This document shows positions 1 to 8,145 of a stretch of 13,368 bases of DNA, one piece after another. The stretch is from an uncultured Alistipes sp. (GTDB lineage: Bacteria > Bacteroidota > Bacteroidia > Bacteroidales > UBA932): NCBI GenBank assembly GCA_900544195.1, contig UQUJ01000075.1, positions 1 through 13,368 on the forward strand, in the 5' to 3' direction. Made by a program: the position numbers and the translations under genes. The notes beneath the pieces were generated by a model. The model was not told the DNA's origin and searched no databases. It worked only from the letters and a program-made list of their open reading frames with translations. Each line of letters begins with the position of its first letter. Position 1 is the first letter of the stretch.

Positions 1-1
1 G

Positions 2-3000
2 GGAGCCGTTGCCAGCGTCAATGTCGGACAGGCTCTTGAAGGACGTCCTATCTCCGATGTCGGACGTGGACTTCAGGGTGCGGCGGCCGGTCTCAACGTA
101 CGCGTCGGCAGCAACGAGGTCGGTTCCGACCCTATCCTCAGAATACGTGGGCAGGTTGGATCGTACAATGGGGCATCCTCCCCTCTCATTCTACTCGACA
201 ACGTGGAGATTCCGTCTCTTAACCTTGTCAACCCGGATGACATTGAGAGCATTTCCGTTCTGAAGGATGCAGCATCTGCCTCAATCTATGGAGCCAAGGC
301 TGCCTTTGGAGTGATTCTTATCACTTCAAAGAAAGGTAACAAGGAGGCTGACAAGGTGACCGTAAGTTATTCCGGTAACTTCTCTATCCAAAACAAGGCC
401 AAAAACTACGAAATGGCTGATGTTGACGGACTTCACTATACTGTCGAAGCTGCCGAGCGTACCGGAACCTTCACTCCTGTGGGAGCGTTCTGGCTGATTG
501 ACCGCGCGGGTTACAATGCCGCTGTAGCCTGGAAAGACAAATACGGGAACAGCGTCGGCGTTGGCGATCCTTTCACGTACGGACGCGACTGGTATGTTGA
601 CGGCTCAAACAAGAAAATTGGTATCAGAACTTTCAACGCTTACGACTATCTCGTAAGGGAAAACGCTCCGACACAGTCTCACAATGTCTCAGTAGCCGGG
701 AACAAAGGAAGAACCAACTACAACATCAGTCTTGCCTACCTTGACCAGAACGGTATGCTTAAGGTTACGGACTACGATTGGTTCAAGCGTTACAACGCCA
801 ACGCTCGAATCAACACCCAGATCAACGACTGGCTCAACATCCATTCCGGCATCATGTTCACGAAATCAACGAAGTCATGGGCCTTTGCCACCAACTCGAC
901 CACAGCGGATGTCTGGTACTATGTTTTCCGCTGGGGACCTACCTACCCGATGGAGCCGACCAACGAGTATGGGGACAATGTAAGGAATGCCGCTTATGAG
1001 TTCAAGACAGCCAACCAGGCGACTCTTGACACCTACTACACAAGTGTGAATGTAGGAACGACAATAACTCCTGTCAAGAATTGGAACATTGACGTGGACT
1101 ACACCTACGCCGTCAACAACACACAGGAGCGCAACCCTGGCATTAAATACATGGCGGGGGACACATGGTCTGCCGCGGTGAACGCTCTTGACGCCAACGG
1201 CGACATTCGGACAATCACCAACGAGTGGAACGACATCAATGGACTTGGAAAAGAGATAACCGCCAAGAAATTGAATGTCTATAGTTACACTTCAGCATAT
1301 GATTCCATCTATCAGGACTCGTTCACTTCCCAGCGCCAGACTTGGAACGCCACATCGACATACAATCTGAACCTCTTCGACACGCACATGTTCAAATTCC
1401 TCCTTGGATTCCAGGCTGTGGCTTACGACTATACGGGAGTATGGGGAAAGAAGATGACGCTTATCGACACTTCCAACCCTCAGTTTGACCTTGCTACGGG
1501 TACACAAACCTCCGGCGGTTCCGCCTCCTGGAGTTCAACGGCTGGTTTCTTTGGACGTGTCAACTACACGTACAAGGACAAGTACCTTCTTGAAGGCAAC
1601 CTCCGCTACGATGGATCTTCCAAATTCCCATCCAATCTTCAGTGGAGATGGTTCCCATCTGTCTCGGCCGGTTGGCGCGTGACGCAGGAACCTTGGATGC
1701 AGCCGTTCACGGATGTCCTGTCATCACTCAAACTCCGCGCATCCTGGGGAACCATCGGAGACCAGACAGTAAGCTCATCCATGTACATTCCTACAATGGG
1801 AAGCTCAACCACATACTGGATCCACTCGGGCGTAAAAGACCAGTCTTTCGACACTCCTGGTGCGGTTTATCCTGACATAACCTGGCAGGACATCGAAACC
1901 TACGACATCGGAGCGGACATCTCGCTGTTCAATCAGTTCAACATTACCTTTGATTGGTACAGGAGGAACACCAACAACATGATCATCGGGATGGAAGGTG
2001 TCAGCTACAACATCGGCGCTTCGGCTCCTAATGGAAACTTCGGTTCTCTGCGCACTGACGGTTGGGAACTGTCCATCAACTGGGGACGCTCTTTCTCTAA
2101 CGGTCTTAACATCTCGGCCACAGCAAGTATAGCCGACGCCAAAACGAAGATCACGGAATATGGGACAAGCAAAATACTGTCTGGTTGGTACTCTGGCAAG
2201 ACCTATGGCGAAATTTGGGGTTACAAGGTCGACAGACTCTTCCAGCACGATGATTTCGCTCATGATGCTAACGGAAAGCTCATCGAGTTGAAAGATAAAT
2301 ACGGAAAGTACTACCAGTTCGCCGAAGGAAAGAACTATGCGACACAAGGCAAGATCGCTTCTGGGACACTTATCTCAGGTCCTGGTGATGTCAAATTCGT
2401 TGACCTGAACGGAGATGGTGTCATAGATAATGGGAAAAACCTAACGGACGACCACGGCGATCTTACTGTCATCGGCAACACAACCCCACGCTACGAATAT
2501 AGCTTCAGGATTGATGCGGACTGGAAGGGATTTGATTTCTCTATCTTCCTTCAGGGAATCGGCAAACGCAACATGCTCGGATCCTCTTCTATGACCCTCC
2601 CTGGCTTTAATACATCGGATGGAGCCATGGCCCAGGCTATCGCGGGAGACTTCTGGTATGACTCTTACGACATAACGAATGCGGATGGTTCGACAACCAC
2701 CATACCAGCCAATTATGACGCTTTCTATCCGCGTGCCGCAAACTGCGCCGGAAGCAGCATCTTCAACATGGTACCTAACGACAGGTACATGCTGAACATG
2801 GCCTACCTCCGCATCAAGAACATCACTCTTGGCTACACTCTGCCAAGACATTTGACCCAGAGGATCAATATGGAGAAGGCCAGATTCTATGTTTCCCTTG
2901 AGAACTTCTTCACGTTTGATCATCTCAAAGGCCTACCTCTTGATCCGGAAGAAATCGCAGGGTACTCATCATTCAACACATCTAACTACAACTCAAGCCG

Positions 3001-3061
3001 CGCCGGTGTAGGTTCTCCTGCATTCAAGACAGCGGCAATCGGAGTTCAGGTTACTTTCTAA
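2..3061 (+). CDS. SusC-type TonB-dependent outer-membrane transporter, 5' end missing
   Basis: The protein is the outer-membrane barrel of a SusC/SusD uptake complex, importing a glycan or peptide ligand with energy from TonB-ExbBD. The frame is open from the first complete codon (base 2), giving 1019 visible residues. They begin inside the plug domain (GAVASVNV). The plug shows LRIRG at about residues 46-50, PLILLDNVEIP in place of the usual PLYVVDGVP, and the hallmark VLKDAASASIYGAKAAFG at about 86-103. The barrel follows, with the family motif VDLNGDGVID at about 800-809 and NMAYLRIKNITLGYTLP near the end. The last residue is Phe (IGVQVTF), as usual for a Bam-assembled barrel. The signal peptide, the carboxypeptidase-D-like N-terminal domain and any TonB box lie before the window. 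An internal GTG at 203 is not the start, because plug coding precedes it. susD follows after 21 bases. The ligand cannot be inferred. Confidence 0.96.
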   Translation, partial: GAVASVNVGQALEGRPISDVGRGLQGAAAGLNVRVGSNEVGSDPILRIRGQVGSYNGASSPLILLDNVEIPSLNLVNPDDIESISVLKDAASASIYGAKAAFGVILITSKKGNKEADKVTVSYSGNFSIQNKAKNYEMADVDGLHYTVEAAERTGTFTPVGAFWLIDRAGYNAAVAWKDKYGNSVGVGDPFTYGRDWYVDGSNKKIGIRTFNAYDYLVRENAPTQSHNVSVAGNKGRTNYNISLAYLDQNGMLKVTDYDWFKRYNANARINTQINDWLNIHSGIMFTKSTKSWAFATNSTTADVWYYVFRWGPTYPMEPTNEYGDNVRNAAYEFKTANQATLDTYYTSVNVGTTITPVKNWNIDVDYTYAVNNTQERNPGIKYMAGDTWSAAVNALDANGDIRTITNEWNDINGLGKEITAKKLNVYSYTSAYDSIYQDSFTSQRQTWNATSTYNLNLFDTHMFKFLLGFQAVAYDYTGVWGKKMTLIDTSNPQFDLATGTQTSGGSASWSSTAGFFGRVNYTYKDKYLLEGNLRYDGSSKFPSNLQWRWFPSVSAGWRVTQEPWMQPFTDVLSSLKLRASWGTIGDQTVSSSMYIPTMGSSTTYWIHSGVKDQSFDTPGAVYPDITWQDIETYDIGADISLFNQFNITFDWYRRNTNNMIIGMEGVSYNIGASAPNGNFGSLRTDGWELSINWGRSFSNGLNISATASIADAKTKITEYGTSKILSGWYSGKTYGEIWGYKVDRLFQHDDFAHDANGKLIELKDKYGKYYQFAEGKNYATQGKIASGTLISGPGDVKFVDLNGDGVIDNGKNLTDDHGDLTVIGNTTPRYEYSFRIDADWKGFDFSIFLQGIGKRNMLGSSSMTLPGFNTSDGAMAQAIAGDFWYDSYDITNADGSTTTIPANYDAFYPRAANCAGSSIFNMVPNDRYMLNMAYLRIKNITLGYTLPRHLTQRINMEKARFYVSLENFFTFDHLKGLPLDPEEIAGYSSFNTSNYNSSRAGVGSPAFKTAAIGVQVTF

Positions 3062-3082
3062 TCTCATAAGAAAAAGAACATT

Positions 3083-5140
3083 ATGAAGAATTTTATTAAA
3101 ATACTTTCCGTTGGTGCTCTGGCACTTGCTTTCGTCGGATGCAGCGATTTTCTTGACAGGGAATCGAAAACAACGATGAATGACAATAACTTCTGGGCAA
3201 ATGAGAACAACATCAGATTGTTTGTGAACGGAACTTACGGGTCATATTTCACCGGCTATTCCGACAACTGGGGACAGGTCTATGCACCAGGCGTGTACTC
3301 TTCCGGTGAGTTCAGTGATGACCGCACCACTACCGGACAACAGTCTAACATTCTTATCTCTCTGCCGTCTGACAATTGGTACAAAGCAGAACTTGCCTAC
3401 CGTGGTTACTGGCTGGCAAGGCGTGGCTCAGGTCCTTGGAACTTCGCCTACATACGCAAGTGGAATCTCCTTATCGCAAGACTCGCCACAATGCATGACA
3501 ACGGCAAGCTGACGGATGAGGCCTACAACCATTGGAACGGTGTCGCCCGCTTCTTCAGAGGTTGGGAATACAGCCGCTTCGTAGAATCGTTCGGCGATGT
3601 TCCTTACTACGATGCCGTTGTGGAAGTTACTGACAACGATGCCATGTACGCCCAACGCACCCCAAGAACAGAGGTGATGGCCAAGGTTAAAGAAGACTTT
3701 GACTATGCTATGGCCAACGTCCGCTCCAATGACGGGGAGGATTACGTGAATAAGGCTGTGGTGGCTACAATAGCCTCCCGTTGCATGCTGTTCGAAGGCA
3801 CATGGTACATCTATCACAAGAACGATGAGGCCATGAAAACCTGCTCCGACGTTGACTCAAAGGCCAAACTGTTCCTTGAAGCTGCTAAAGGCTATGCTGA
3901 GCAGATCATCAACAGCGGAGCCTACGCATTTGACACAGATTTCCGAACCCTTTTCGGAACACTGTACTCCAGGCCGTCAAGCCAAGAGATTATCCTCTAC
4001 AGAGCCTACAACAAATCCATCAACAACGGTTCCCAGCACTGCATAGCTTCATATTCAAATGGTAATGAGGCCCAGACCCAGTCAGGGAACCTCAGCACGC
4101 TGAAAGCCTGGATCTGCCAAGACGGAAAACCGTATTCTAATTCAACAGTCGAGAACGCCAAGAGCTTCCGTCTACAGGATATGGTGGTAACACGCGACCC
4201 TCGGTTTGAAGCCACTTTCTGGGATGAGCCGAAAGCCAGTGCGACAGGTCTATACTGCGAAAAATTCATAGACCGAGAGGGGCCGACATATTCATACAAC
4301 GGAAAGTCTCTGCCTACATATTACGGATCTTGCACGAACGAAAACGGATTTCCATGCGTACGATATGCCGAGACGGTCTTGAACTGGATAGAAGCCAAGG
4401 CTGAACTAGCAGACAAATTCGGAGGCGCTGCTGTTACTCAGGAGGATCTTGACAAGTCCATCAATGCTATCCGCAAACGTCCTCTGGACAAGACCGCGAT
4501 AGATAAAGGTGTAAAGCAGACTGCCCCACTTGAGCTCGCAAACATGCCTGATGATCCTGAAAGAACCGGAGCCGCACAGCAGACAACTCTCGGCTACAAG
4601 ACAACAGGTGCGGTGACACCGCTCATCTGGGAAATCCGTCGTGAACGCCGCATGGAGTTCTTCCTCGAACAGTACCGGGTACTTGACATCAGACGTTGGG
4701 GACAGCTTGAACTCATGTTGGGAGCCAATAACCCAGATCTGTTGATTGGAGGCTATGTTGAGCTTGACCTTGCTGCGACCATCAAGGAGAGTCAAGCCGA
4801 AGAATTCGGAAGGCCTGCCCAGACAACCAATCTGAAGAAAACATTGAATAATCAGGGCTATAATCTTCTTACTTCAGCGAACTCTAAAAAAGTCAGTGTT
4901 ATTCCTATCGTAGGCTACAACCCTGATGGTACATTGAAATTAGGAGAACGCACATACTTTGACTTTGACGCGAAGAATTACTCGCAAATGCGTGGATTCC
5001 TTGTGCCGGTCAACATCAAGGACAGAGACAGCCGCAACGTCGATGTAAGGAATTACCTTGAGCCTATCTGTTCCGATGTCATCACACAGTATGCCAACAA
5101 GAATGTCACTATCACTCAGAACCCTGGCTGGGAAGAGTAA
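3083..5140 (+). CDS. SusD/RagB-type surface lipoprotein, unusually long
   Basis: This is the substrate-binding lid of the SusC/SusD complex, anchored on the outer leaflet of the outer membrane. It starts with a lipoprotein signal peptide: MKNF, a hydrophobic stretch, and lipobox FVGC with the lipidated Cys at residue 20. The SusD N-terminal signature follows (DFLDRES, then NNFWANENNIRLFVNGTYG). The helical TPR-like core includes ARFFRGWEYSRFVESFGDVP at about 155-174. VLNWIEAKAEL and WEIRRERRMEFFLEQYRVLD (Trp at 516) are the conserved C-terminal blocks, and the protein ends ITQNPGWEE. At 685 residues it is longer than the usual 500-600. The extra length lies largely between the EAKAEL block and the C-terminus, including a segment after RRWGQLELM. 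It sits 21 bases behind susC, has an A-rich leader, and is followed by a hairpin terminator at 5160-5185. The family is certain; the ligand is unknown. Confidence 0.96.
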   Translation: MKNFIKILSVGALALAFVGCSDFLDRESKTTMNDNNFWANENNIRLFVNGTYGSYFTGYSDNWGQVYAPGVYSSGEFSDDRTTTGQQSNILISLPSDNWYKAELAYRGYWLARRGSGPWNFAYIRKWNLLIARLATMHDNGKLTDEAYNHWNGVARFFRGWEYSRFVESFGDVPYYDAVVEVTDNDAMYAQRTPRTEVMAKVKEDFDYAMANVRSNDGEDYVNKAVVATIASRCMLFEGTWYIYHKNDEAMKTCSDVDSKAKLFLEAAKGYAEQIINSGAYAFDTDFRTLFGTLYSRPSSQEIILYRAYNKSINNGSQHCIASYSNGNEAQTQSGNLSTLKAWICQDGKPYSNSTVENAKSFRLQDMVVTRDPRFEATFWDEPKASATGLYCEKFIDREGPTYSYNGKSLPTYYGSCTNENGFPCVRYAETVLNWIEAKAELADKFGGAAVTQEDLDKSINAIRKRPLDKTAIDKGVKQTAPLELANMPDDPERTGAAQQTTLGYKTTGAVTPLIWEIRRERRMEFFLEQYRVLDIRRWGQLELMLGANNPDLLIGGYVELDLAATIKESQAEEFGRPAQTTNLKKTLNNQGYNLLTSANSKKVSVIPIVGYNPDGTLKLGERTYFDFDAKNYSQMRGFLVPVNIKDRDSRNVDVRNYLEPICSDVITQYANKNVTITQNPGWEE

Positions 5141-5159
5141 CTGATAATTATCCAAAATG

Positions 5160-5190
5160 AGAGGGGATGAGTGATTGTCCCCTCTTATTT
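5160..5190 (+). terminator. Intrinsic terminator behind the first susD
   Basis: An 8-bp perfect stem (AGAGGGGA at 5160-5167 with TCCCCTCT at 5178-5185) closes a 10-base loop and is followed by TATTTTAT. It lies 20 bases after the susD stop codon. The U-rich tail is interrupted by A, so some read-through into the next gene is possible. Confidence 0.7.
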
Positions 5191-5204
5191 TATAAAAACA
5201 CGAC

Positions 5205-5867
5205 ATGAAAAAAATAATCTCACTTATTTTAGCCTTGACGATAGGGAACATCGCATTATCGGGACAATCCGCTCAAGGAGACTTTGAAAAACAGCTTCCA
5301 GACAGCGTAAAGTACTACCTACCGGAATTCATGGAAGGCAGAATAATCTACAAAGACGGAGGTTTTTCAACAGGACGCTTCAACATCAGTACTCTAGACC
5401 AAACAATCCGCTACATGGATTCCGACGAAAAGGTCATGGGCATAAAGGATAATGCCTCGGTTGACAGGGCTTCAATTGGAGGGTTACTCTTCATAAGGTA
5501 TAGGACTTATTACCTTGCTTTCTCGCTTGACATCGACGGGACGTACCTCTGTGTGTCTCGCAGACTGGTATTTAAAGACGAGAAAAAAGGGGCGTTCGGC
5601 TTGGAATCCAGCACAAGCAACATCAAGGAGGTAAAAAAGATTGAGAGTCACGGAGGCAGTGTCTATGACCTCAACGGAAATCCATCCTATGAAATCAAGA
5701 ACATTCCTTTCATTTACAGGAACAAGGTTGCTTACGCTCCTACTAAAAAATTGTTGCTGAGGTTTTTTAAAGACCGAGCTGACACCATCAACAACTATCT
5801 AGACACTCATAAGGTCAACTTCACGGACTTCCATCAGGTTTATCAGTTGATGACAGCAATAAAATAA
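5205..5867 (+). CDS. Exported protein of unknown function
   Basis: This 220-residue protein has an N-terminal signal peptide: MKK, a hydrophobic run to about residue 18, then a likely Sec cleavage site near ALSGQSA. There is no lipobox Cys, so a periplasmic or secreted location is inferred. From memory its layout resembles a group of uncharacterised Bacteroidota exported proteins. These have a segment like EGRIIYKDGGFSTGRFNIST followed by 'D...R.MD...KVMGI' and a short strand pair (FIRYRTYYLAF). They also have a C-terminal block with a 'K..LLRFFKD....INNYLDTHKVNFTDF...YQL' pattern. I cannot attach a name or Pfam accession. It starts 64 bases after susD on the same strand, but a terminator hairpin lies between, so it is either read-through-expressed or separately transcribed. 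I see no convincing TAnnTTTG promoter in the gap. The ATG start is fixed by the signal peptide. Confidence 0.85.
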   Translation: MKKIISLILALTIGNIALSGQSAQGDFEKQLPDSVKYYLPEFMEGRIIYKDGGFSTGRFNISTLDQTIRYMDSDEKVMGIKDNASVDRASIGGLLFIRYRTYYLAFSLDIDGTYLCVSRRLVFKDEKKGAFGLESSTSNIKEVKKIESHGGSVYDLNGNPSYEIKNIPFIYRNKVAYAPTKKLLLRFFKDRADTINNYLDTHKVNFTDFHQVYQLMTAIK

Positions 5868-5940
5868 AATATCTGCGTGTGATAATAATCTTATCATTGC
5901 CATTCAAGGCTGAAACGTTAAATCAAATGTAGGTTGTCGC

Positions 5941-6006
5941 CGAATAGCCTTGATCGACGATTACGCCGAAAATGGATTCACACTCACCCAGACCAAGGGC
6001 TGGTAA
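5941..6006 (+). pseudogene. C-terminal remnant of a third susD
   Basis: In the frame ending at TAA 6004-6006 the last codons read ALIDDYAENGFTLTQTKGW. This matches the end of SusD proteins. The intact susD at 8703-10433 ends with GQIDLYKAAGKTLTQNPGW plus two more residues. Over 19 aligned residues the shared positions include I, D, Y, G, TLTQ and GW. Reading upstream, this frame is stopped by TGA at 5911-5913. A second frame (from about 5891) reads LSLPFKAETLNQM and then stops, which resembles the 'LPF...ET' segment that often precedes a SusD C-terminus. That would imply a frameshifted stretch reaching back to about 5890. The rest of the gene, and any susC partner, is absent: the intact 5205-5867 gene abuts it. 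A strong terminator starts 20 bases after the stop, as expected for a former operon end. Confidence 0.6.
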
Positions 6007-6025
6007 TAGTTCGTTTTCCAAACAC

Positions 6026-6064
6026 AAAGCGTGGCCGGGTGCTTCCCCGGCCACGCTTTTTATT
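6026..6064 (+). terminator. Strong intrinsic terminator behind the susD remnant
   Basis: A perfect 14-bp GC-rich stem (AAAGCGTGGCCGGG at 6026-6039 with CCCGGCCACGCTTT at 6046-6059) has a 6-base loop and is followed by further T residues. The T tract is on the + strand. On the - strand the hairpin is followed by CTTTGTGTTT, so it may also help end transcription of the convergent ATPase gene, whose stop is about 270 bases away. It may now terminate the exported-protein gene at 5205-5867 as well. Its arm sequence recurs at 8661-8671. Confidence 0.88.
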
Positions 6065-6326
6065 ATTCTATTGATCTTATGCAAGGTTACATCTTACAAA
6101 ACACGTTCAGCCTCAAATGCCTCCGAATGGGTTGATTCGCAGGCTTACATGAAAAAGTCTTGATTTGCCCTCGTATTTATTCATCCAATGTTCCGCTCTA
6201 AGGCCTTCCGCGGGCATTTGACCTGAAGGCATTTTGCAAAATCGCCGCAGGATCTGTCTGAGTCTTCGGAAAGAGTCTCACGGGGAAGCGGTGTCATTGA
6301 TCCGCTCTATGAATATTCCTGTGCCA
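6065..6326. other. Gene-free interval downstream of the ATPase gene
   Basis: I see no convincing gene here. The interval contains a perfect 12-base palindrome, ATTTTGCAAAAT (6231-6242), and a weak GCCTTC/GAAGGC inverted repeat just before it. A 9-base direct repeat TCCGCTCTA occurs at 6192-6200 and 6301-6309. A short open stretch ending EWVDSQAYMKKS at 6163 crosses the terminator at its 5' side and has no start signal. It may be noise or a tail of a lost gene. Confidence 0.4.
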
Positions 6327-7895
6327 CTACACCTCCTCGGCAACCTTCCAGGATTCCAGGGTTCTTGTGACGGAGGAGATGTTCACCCCTACCTTGACGC
6401 ACCGGCCTTCCTTTTTGTATGGAATCATGTAGCCTTTTTCGTCGATCTGCTTGAGGGCATCCTCCGCTGAGCCATCTACCTTGAACTCGAAGACGTAGGT
6501 GCGGTCCTTTGTCCGGCAGACGACGTCCGCTCGTCCGACGGCCGACTTGACCTCGGCCTGGGTGTAGTAGCCTAACAGCGAGAAGACAATGTAGATGATT
6601 GTCTGGTAGTATTTCTCAGTCTTGTTCTCCAGATCGTAGGGGATGCCGGCCATGAAGGATTGGAGGAGTTCAAGGGAACCGTTCACATCGTTGTCCTTCA
6701 GAGCCTTGTTGAACTTCAGCACGAATGACGCACTCATCCCCTCCGAACTTTTGTAGTTGGCGAGAAGACCTCTCAAGAAGCCTTCCCGAACCTCCCTGTT
6801 TGGGTAGCCAAGTGTGTAGGAATGATCTTCCTTGTTGTATCCTTTAATTGTAAGATAGCCTGTTTGGTACAGCATCGGAAGGGTGTCTTCCGTCAGTTCC
6901 GGAGAGATGTCAAAGTCGCTTTGGGCGATTTCAGTCATCTTGTCCAGTTTTGTCTCGTCCATAGGATTCATCCGTAACCTTTCCAAAAGGAATGTGGGCG
7001 TGCCGGTCTCGAACCAGTATGAGCCGAACTCCCTTGCGTCAAGGCATTTGATCAGGCTGAACGGGTTATAGATGTCCTCGGATCCGTGGCAGAAGTGGTA
7101 GCCGTCGTAGTTGTGCTTAAGCAGTTGCAACGCGTTGTCGTAGGAGACACCCTGACTGTCGGCGAGATCACGCACAGGCTCTTTCATGTCCCTTTCCAGT
7201 TCGGACTGCGTGATGCCGCAGATGGCGGAGTACCTCGGCATCATCGAGATGTTTTGGAGGTTGTTCAGCTCACTGAATATGCTGAGCTGGGCGAACTTGT
7301 TTATCCCTGTGATGAACACGAACCTCAGGTAAGGGTCAAGGCTCTTGATGGGGCTATAGAAGTTCCTCATTATCTGCCGCATCGGGGCCAGCCTCTCCCT
7401 GTCGTTCATCACGTCCAGCAGCGGTGCGTCATATTCATCAATTATTATGACCGCCTTCTCGCCGGTATTTTCGACAGCCGCTTTGACAAGACGCTCAAAT
7501 CTCGCGTTGATGTCATCTTCCGCGATTCCGGAATCCGCACCCCACTTCTTCTCGTACTCGGATAGTTTGTAACCCAATATACGTTGCAGTTGCCCTTCAT
7601 TAAGATGCTTCGCTGTTGACATGTCAAAGTGGAACACCGGGTGTCGTGTCCACTCCTTCCTGAGCCGTCCAGCCTCCAGCCCCTCGAACAGTTCCATTTC
7701 CCCGGCGAAATAACTGTGGAATGTGGAGGACAGCAGCGATTTCCCGAAACGTCGCGGTCTGCTCAAGAACACATACTTGTATGTCTCCGCCAAGTCGTGT
7801 ACAATTCCTGTCTTGTCGATGTAGAGGTACCCTCCCTCGACAATGTCTCTGAAAGTCTGCACCCCGATCGGGTACCTTATCCTTTTCGCCTCCAT
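6327..7895 (-). CDS. AAA-ATPase fused to a PD-(D/E)XK nuclease-like domain
   Basis: This 522-residue protein belongs to a large Bacteroidota family with an N-terminal AAA-ATPase-like domain and a C-terminal PD-(D/E)XK nuclease-fold domain (the AAA-ATPase_like plus PDDEXK_9 layout). It appears intact. The start MEAKRIRYPIGVQTFRDIVE and YLYIDKTG (23-30) are family-typical. SRPRRFGKS at 45-53 is the Walker A region and AVIIIDEYD at 148-156 the Walker B. RFVFITGINKF follows in the ATPase core. The nuclease motif is GRAD (454-457) and VFEFK (468-472), giving the Asp...Glu-x-Lys triad. The biological role of the family is not established; links to mobile elements or defence are often suggested. It is cytoplasmic and, from the motifs, probably ATP- and DNA-binding. 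A promoter at 7925-7955 supports independent expression. It has no obvious functional tie to the susCD genes on either side. Confidence 0.93.
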   Translation of the reverse strand: MEAKRIRYPIGVQTFRDIVEGGYLYIDKTGIVHDLAETYKYVFLSRPRRFGKSLLSSTFHSYFAGEMELFEGLEAGRLRKEWTRHPVFHFDMSTAKHLNEGQLQRILGYKLSEYEKKWGADSGIAEDDINARFERLVKAAVENTGEKAVIIIDEYDAPLLDVMNDRERLAPMRQIMRNFYSPIKSLDPYLRFVFITGINKFAQLSIFSELNNLQNISMMPRYSAICGITQSELERDMKEPVRDLADSQGVSYDNALQLLKHNYDGYHFCHGSEDIYNPFSLIKCLDAREFGSYWFETGTPTFLLERLRMNPMDETKLDKMTEIAQSDFDISPELTEDTLPMLYQTGYLTIKGYNKEDHSYTLGYPNREVREGFLRGLLANYKSSEGMSASFVLKFNKALKDNDVNGSLELLQSFMAGIPYDLENKTEKYYQTIIYIVFSLLGYYTQAEVKSAVGRADVVCRTKDRTYVFEFKVDGSAEDALKQIDEKGYMIPYKKEGRCVKVGVNISSVTRTLESWKVAEEV

Positions 7896-7924
7896 AGTGC
7901 CAACCTTTTTTTATGTCCTACCTT

Positions 7925-7955
7925 CAAAGATAATGAATATTCCCGGATTCCCAAT
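7925..7955 (-). promoter_or_regulatory. Bacteroidota-type promoter for the ATPase gene
   Basis: On the - strand, TATCTTTG (7932-7925) matches the Bacteroidota -7 consensus TAnnTTTG exactly. ATTG (7955-7952) lies 19 bases upstream, matching the TTTG-like -33 box in spacing and three of four bases. The ATG at 7895 is about 30 bases downstream of the -7 box, leaving a short A-rich leader. Confidence 0.7.
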
Positions 7956-8055
7956 CATCTTCGGAAATGGATGATGATGTGAGGCAGTTGCTGATAAATC
8001 ATCCGCGTCAACTCACCGTCAACACTCGGAACACTTTGACAAGGGCAAAACATAT

Positions 8056-8103
8056 GTAAGCCTCCACAGCATCTTAAGCATGTTGTGGAGGCTTACTTTT
8101 TTT
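8056..8103 (+). terminator. Orphan + strand intrinsic terminator
   Basis: A 17-bp stem (8056-8072 with 8080-8096, one G-U pair in the + RNA) closes a 7-base loop and is followed by seven T. The outer arm reads GTAAGCCTCC and its partner GGAGGCTTAC. The T tract marks the + strand, yet no + strand gene lies within 2 kb upstream. On the - strand it sits between the Rpn stump and the ATPase promoter and could insulate them, but it lacks a U tract in that direction. Confidence 0.75.
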
Positions 8104-8145
8104 GATGACACGAGTTAAATCTCGTTTTGCACGCTTGGGTGAAAG

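Noticed and set aside
1..130. The inverted repeat needed for inversion lying inside the window ends
   Set aside because: The two ends share protein-level similarity and short words such as CTTCAGGG, but the DNA differs at many third positions. Any exact repeat must lie outside.
1805..2347. 180-codon open frame on the - strand inside the first susC
   Set aside because: It is antisense to a clearly conserved TonB barrel. The protein has no recognisable domain and no promoter or ribosome site. It is a codon-bias shadow, as is the 160-codon - frame at 2441-2923.
5972..6163. 63-codon + frame crossing the 6026-6059 hairpin
   Set aside because: It reads through a perfect terminator and overlaps the susD remnant out of frame. 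Its product is not protein-like except for a short tail (EWVDSQAYMKKS) that I cannot place.
6231..6242. Perfect palindrome ATTTTGCAAAAT as an operator or recombination core
   Set aside because: A 12-base AT-rich palindrome is not rare, it lies downstream of genes and not in a promoter, and no partner copy is visible in the window.
7086..7565. 159-codon + frame opposite the ATPase gene
   Set aside because: It is antisense to the conserved ATPase core and its sequence is of mirrored low-information type (many Val/His/Asp). No family is recognised.
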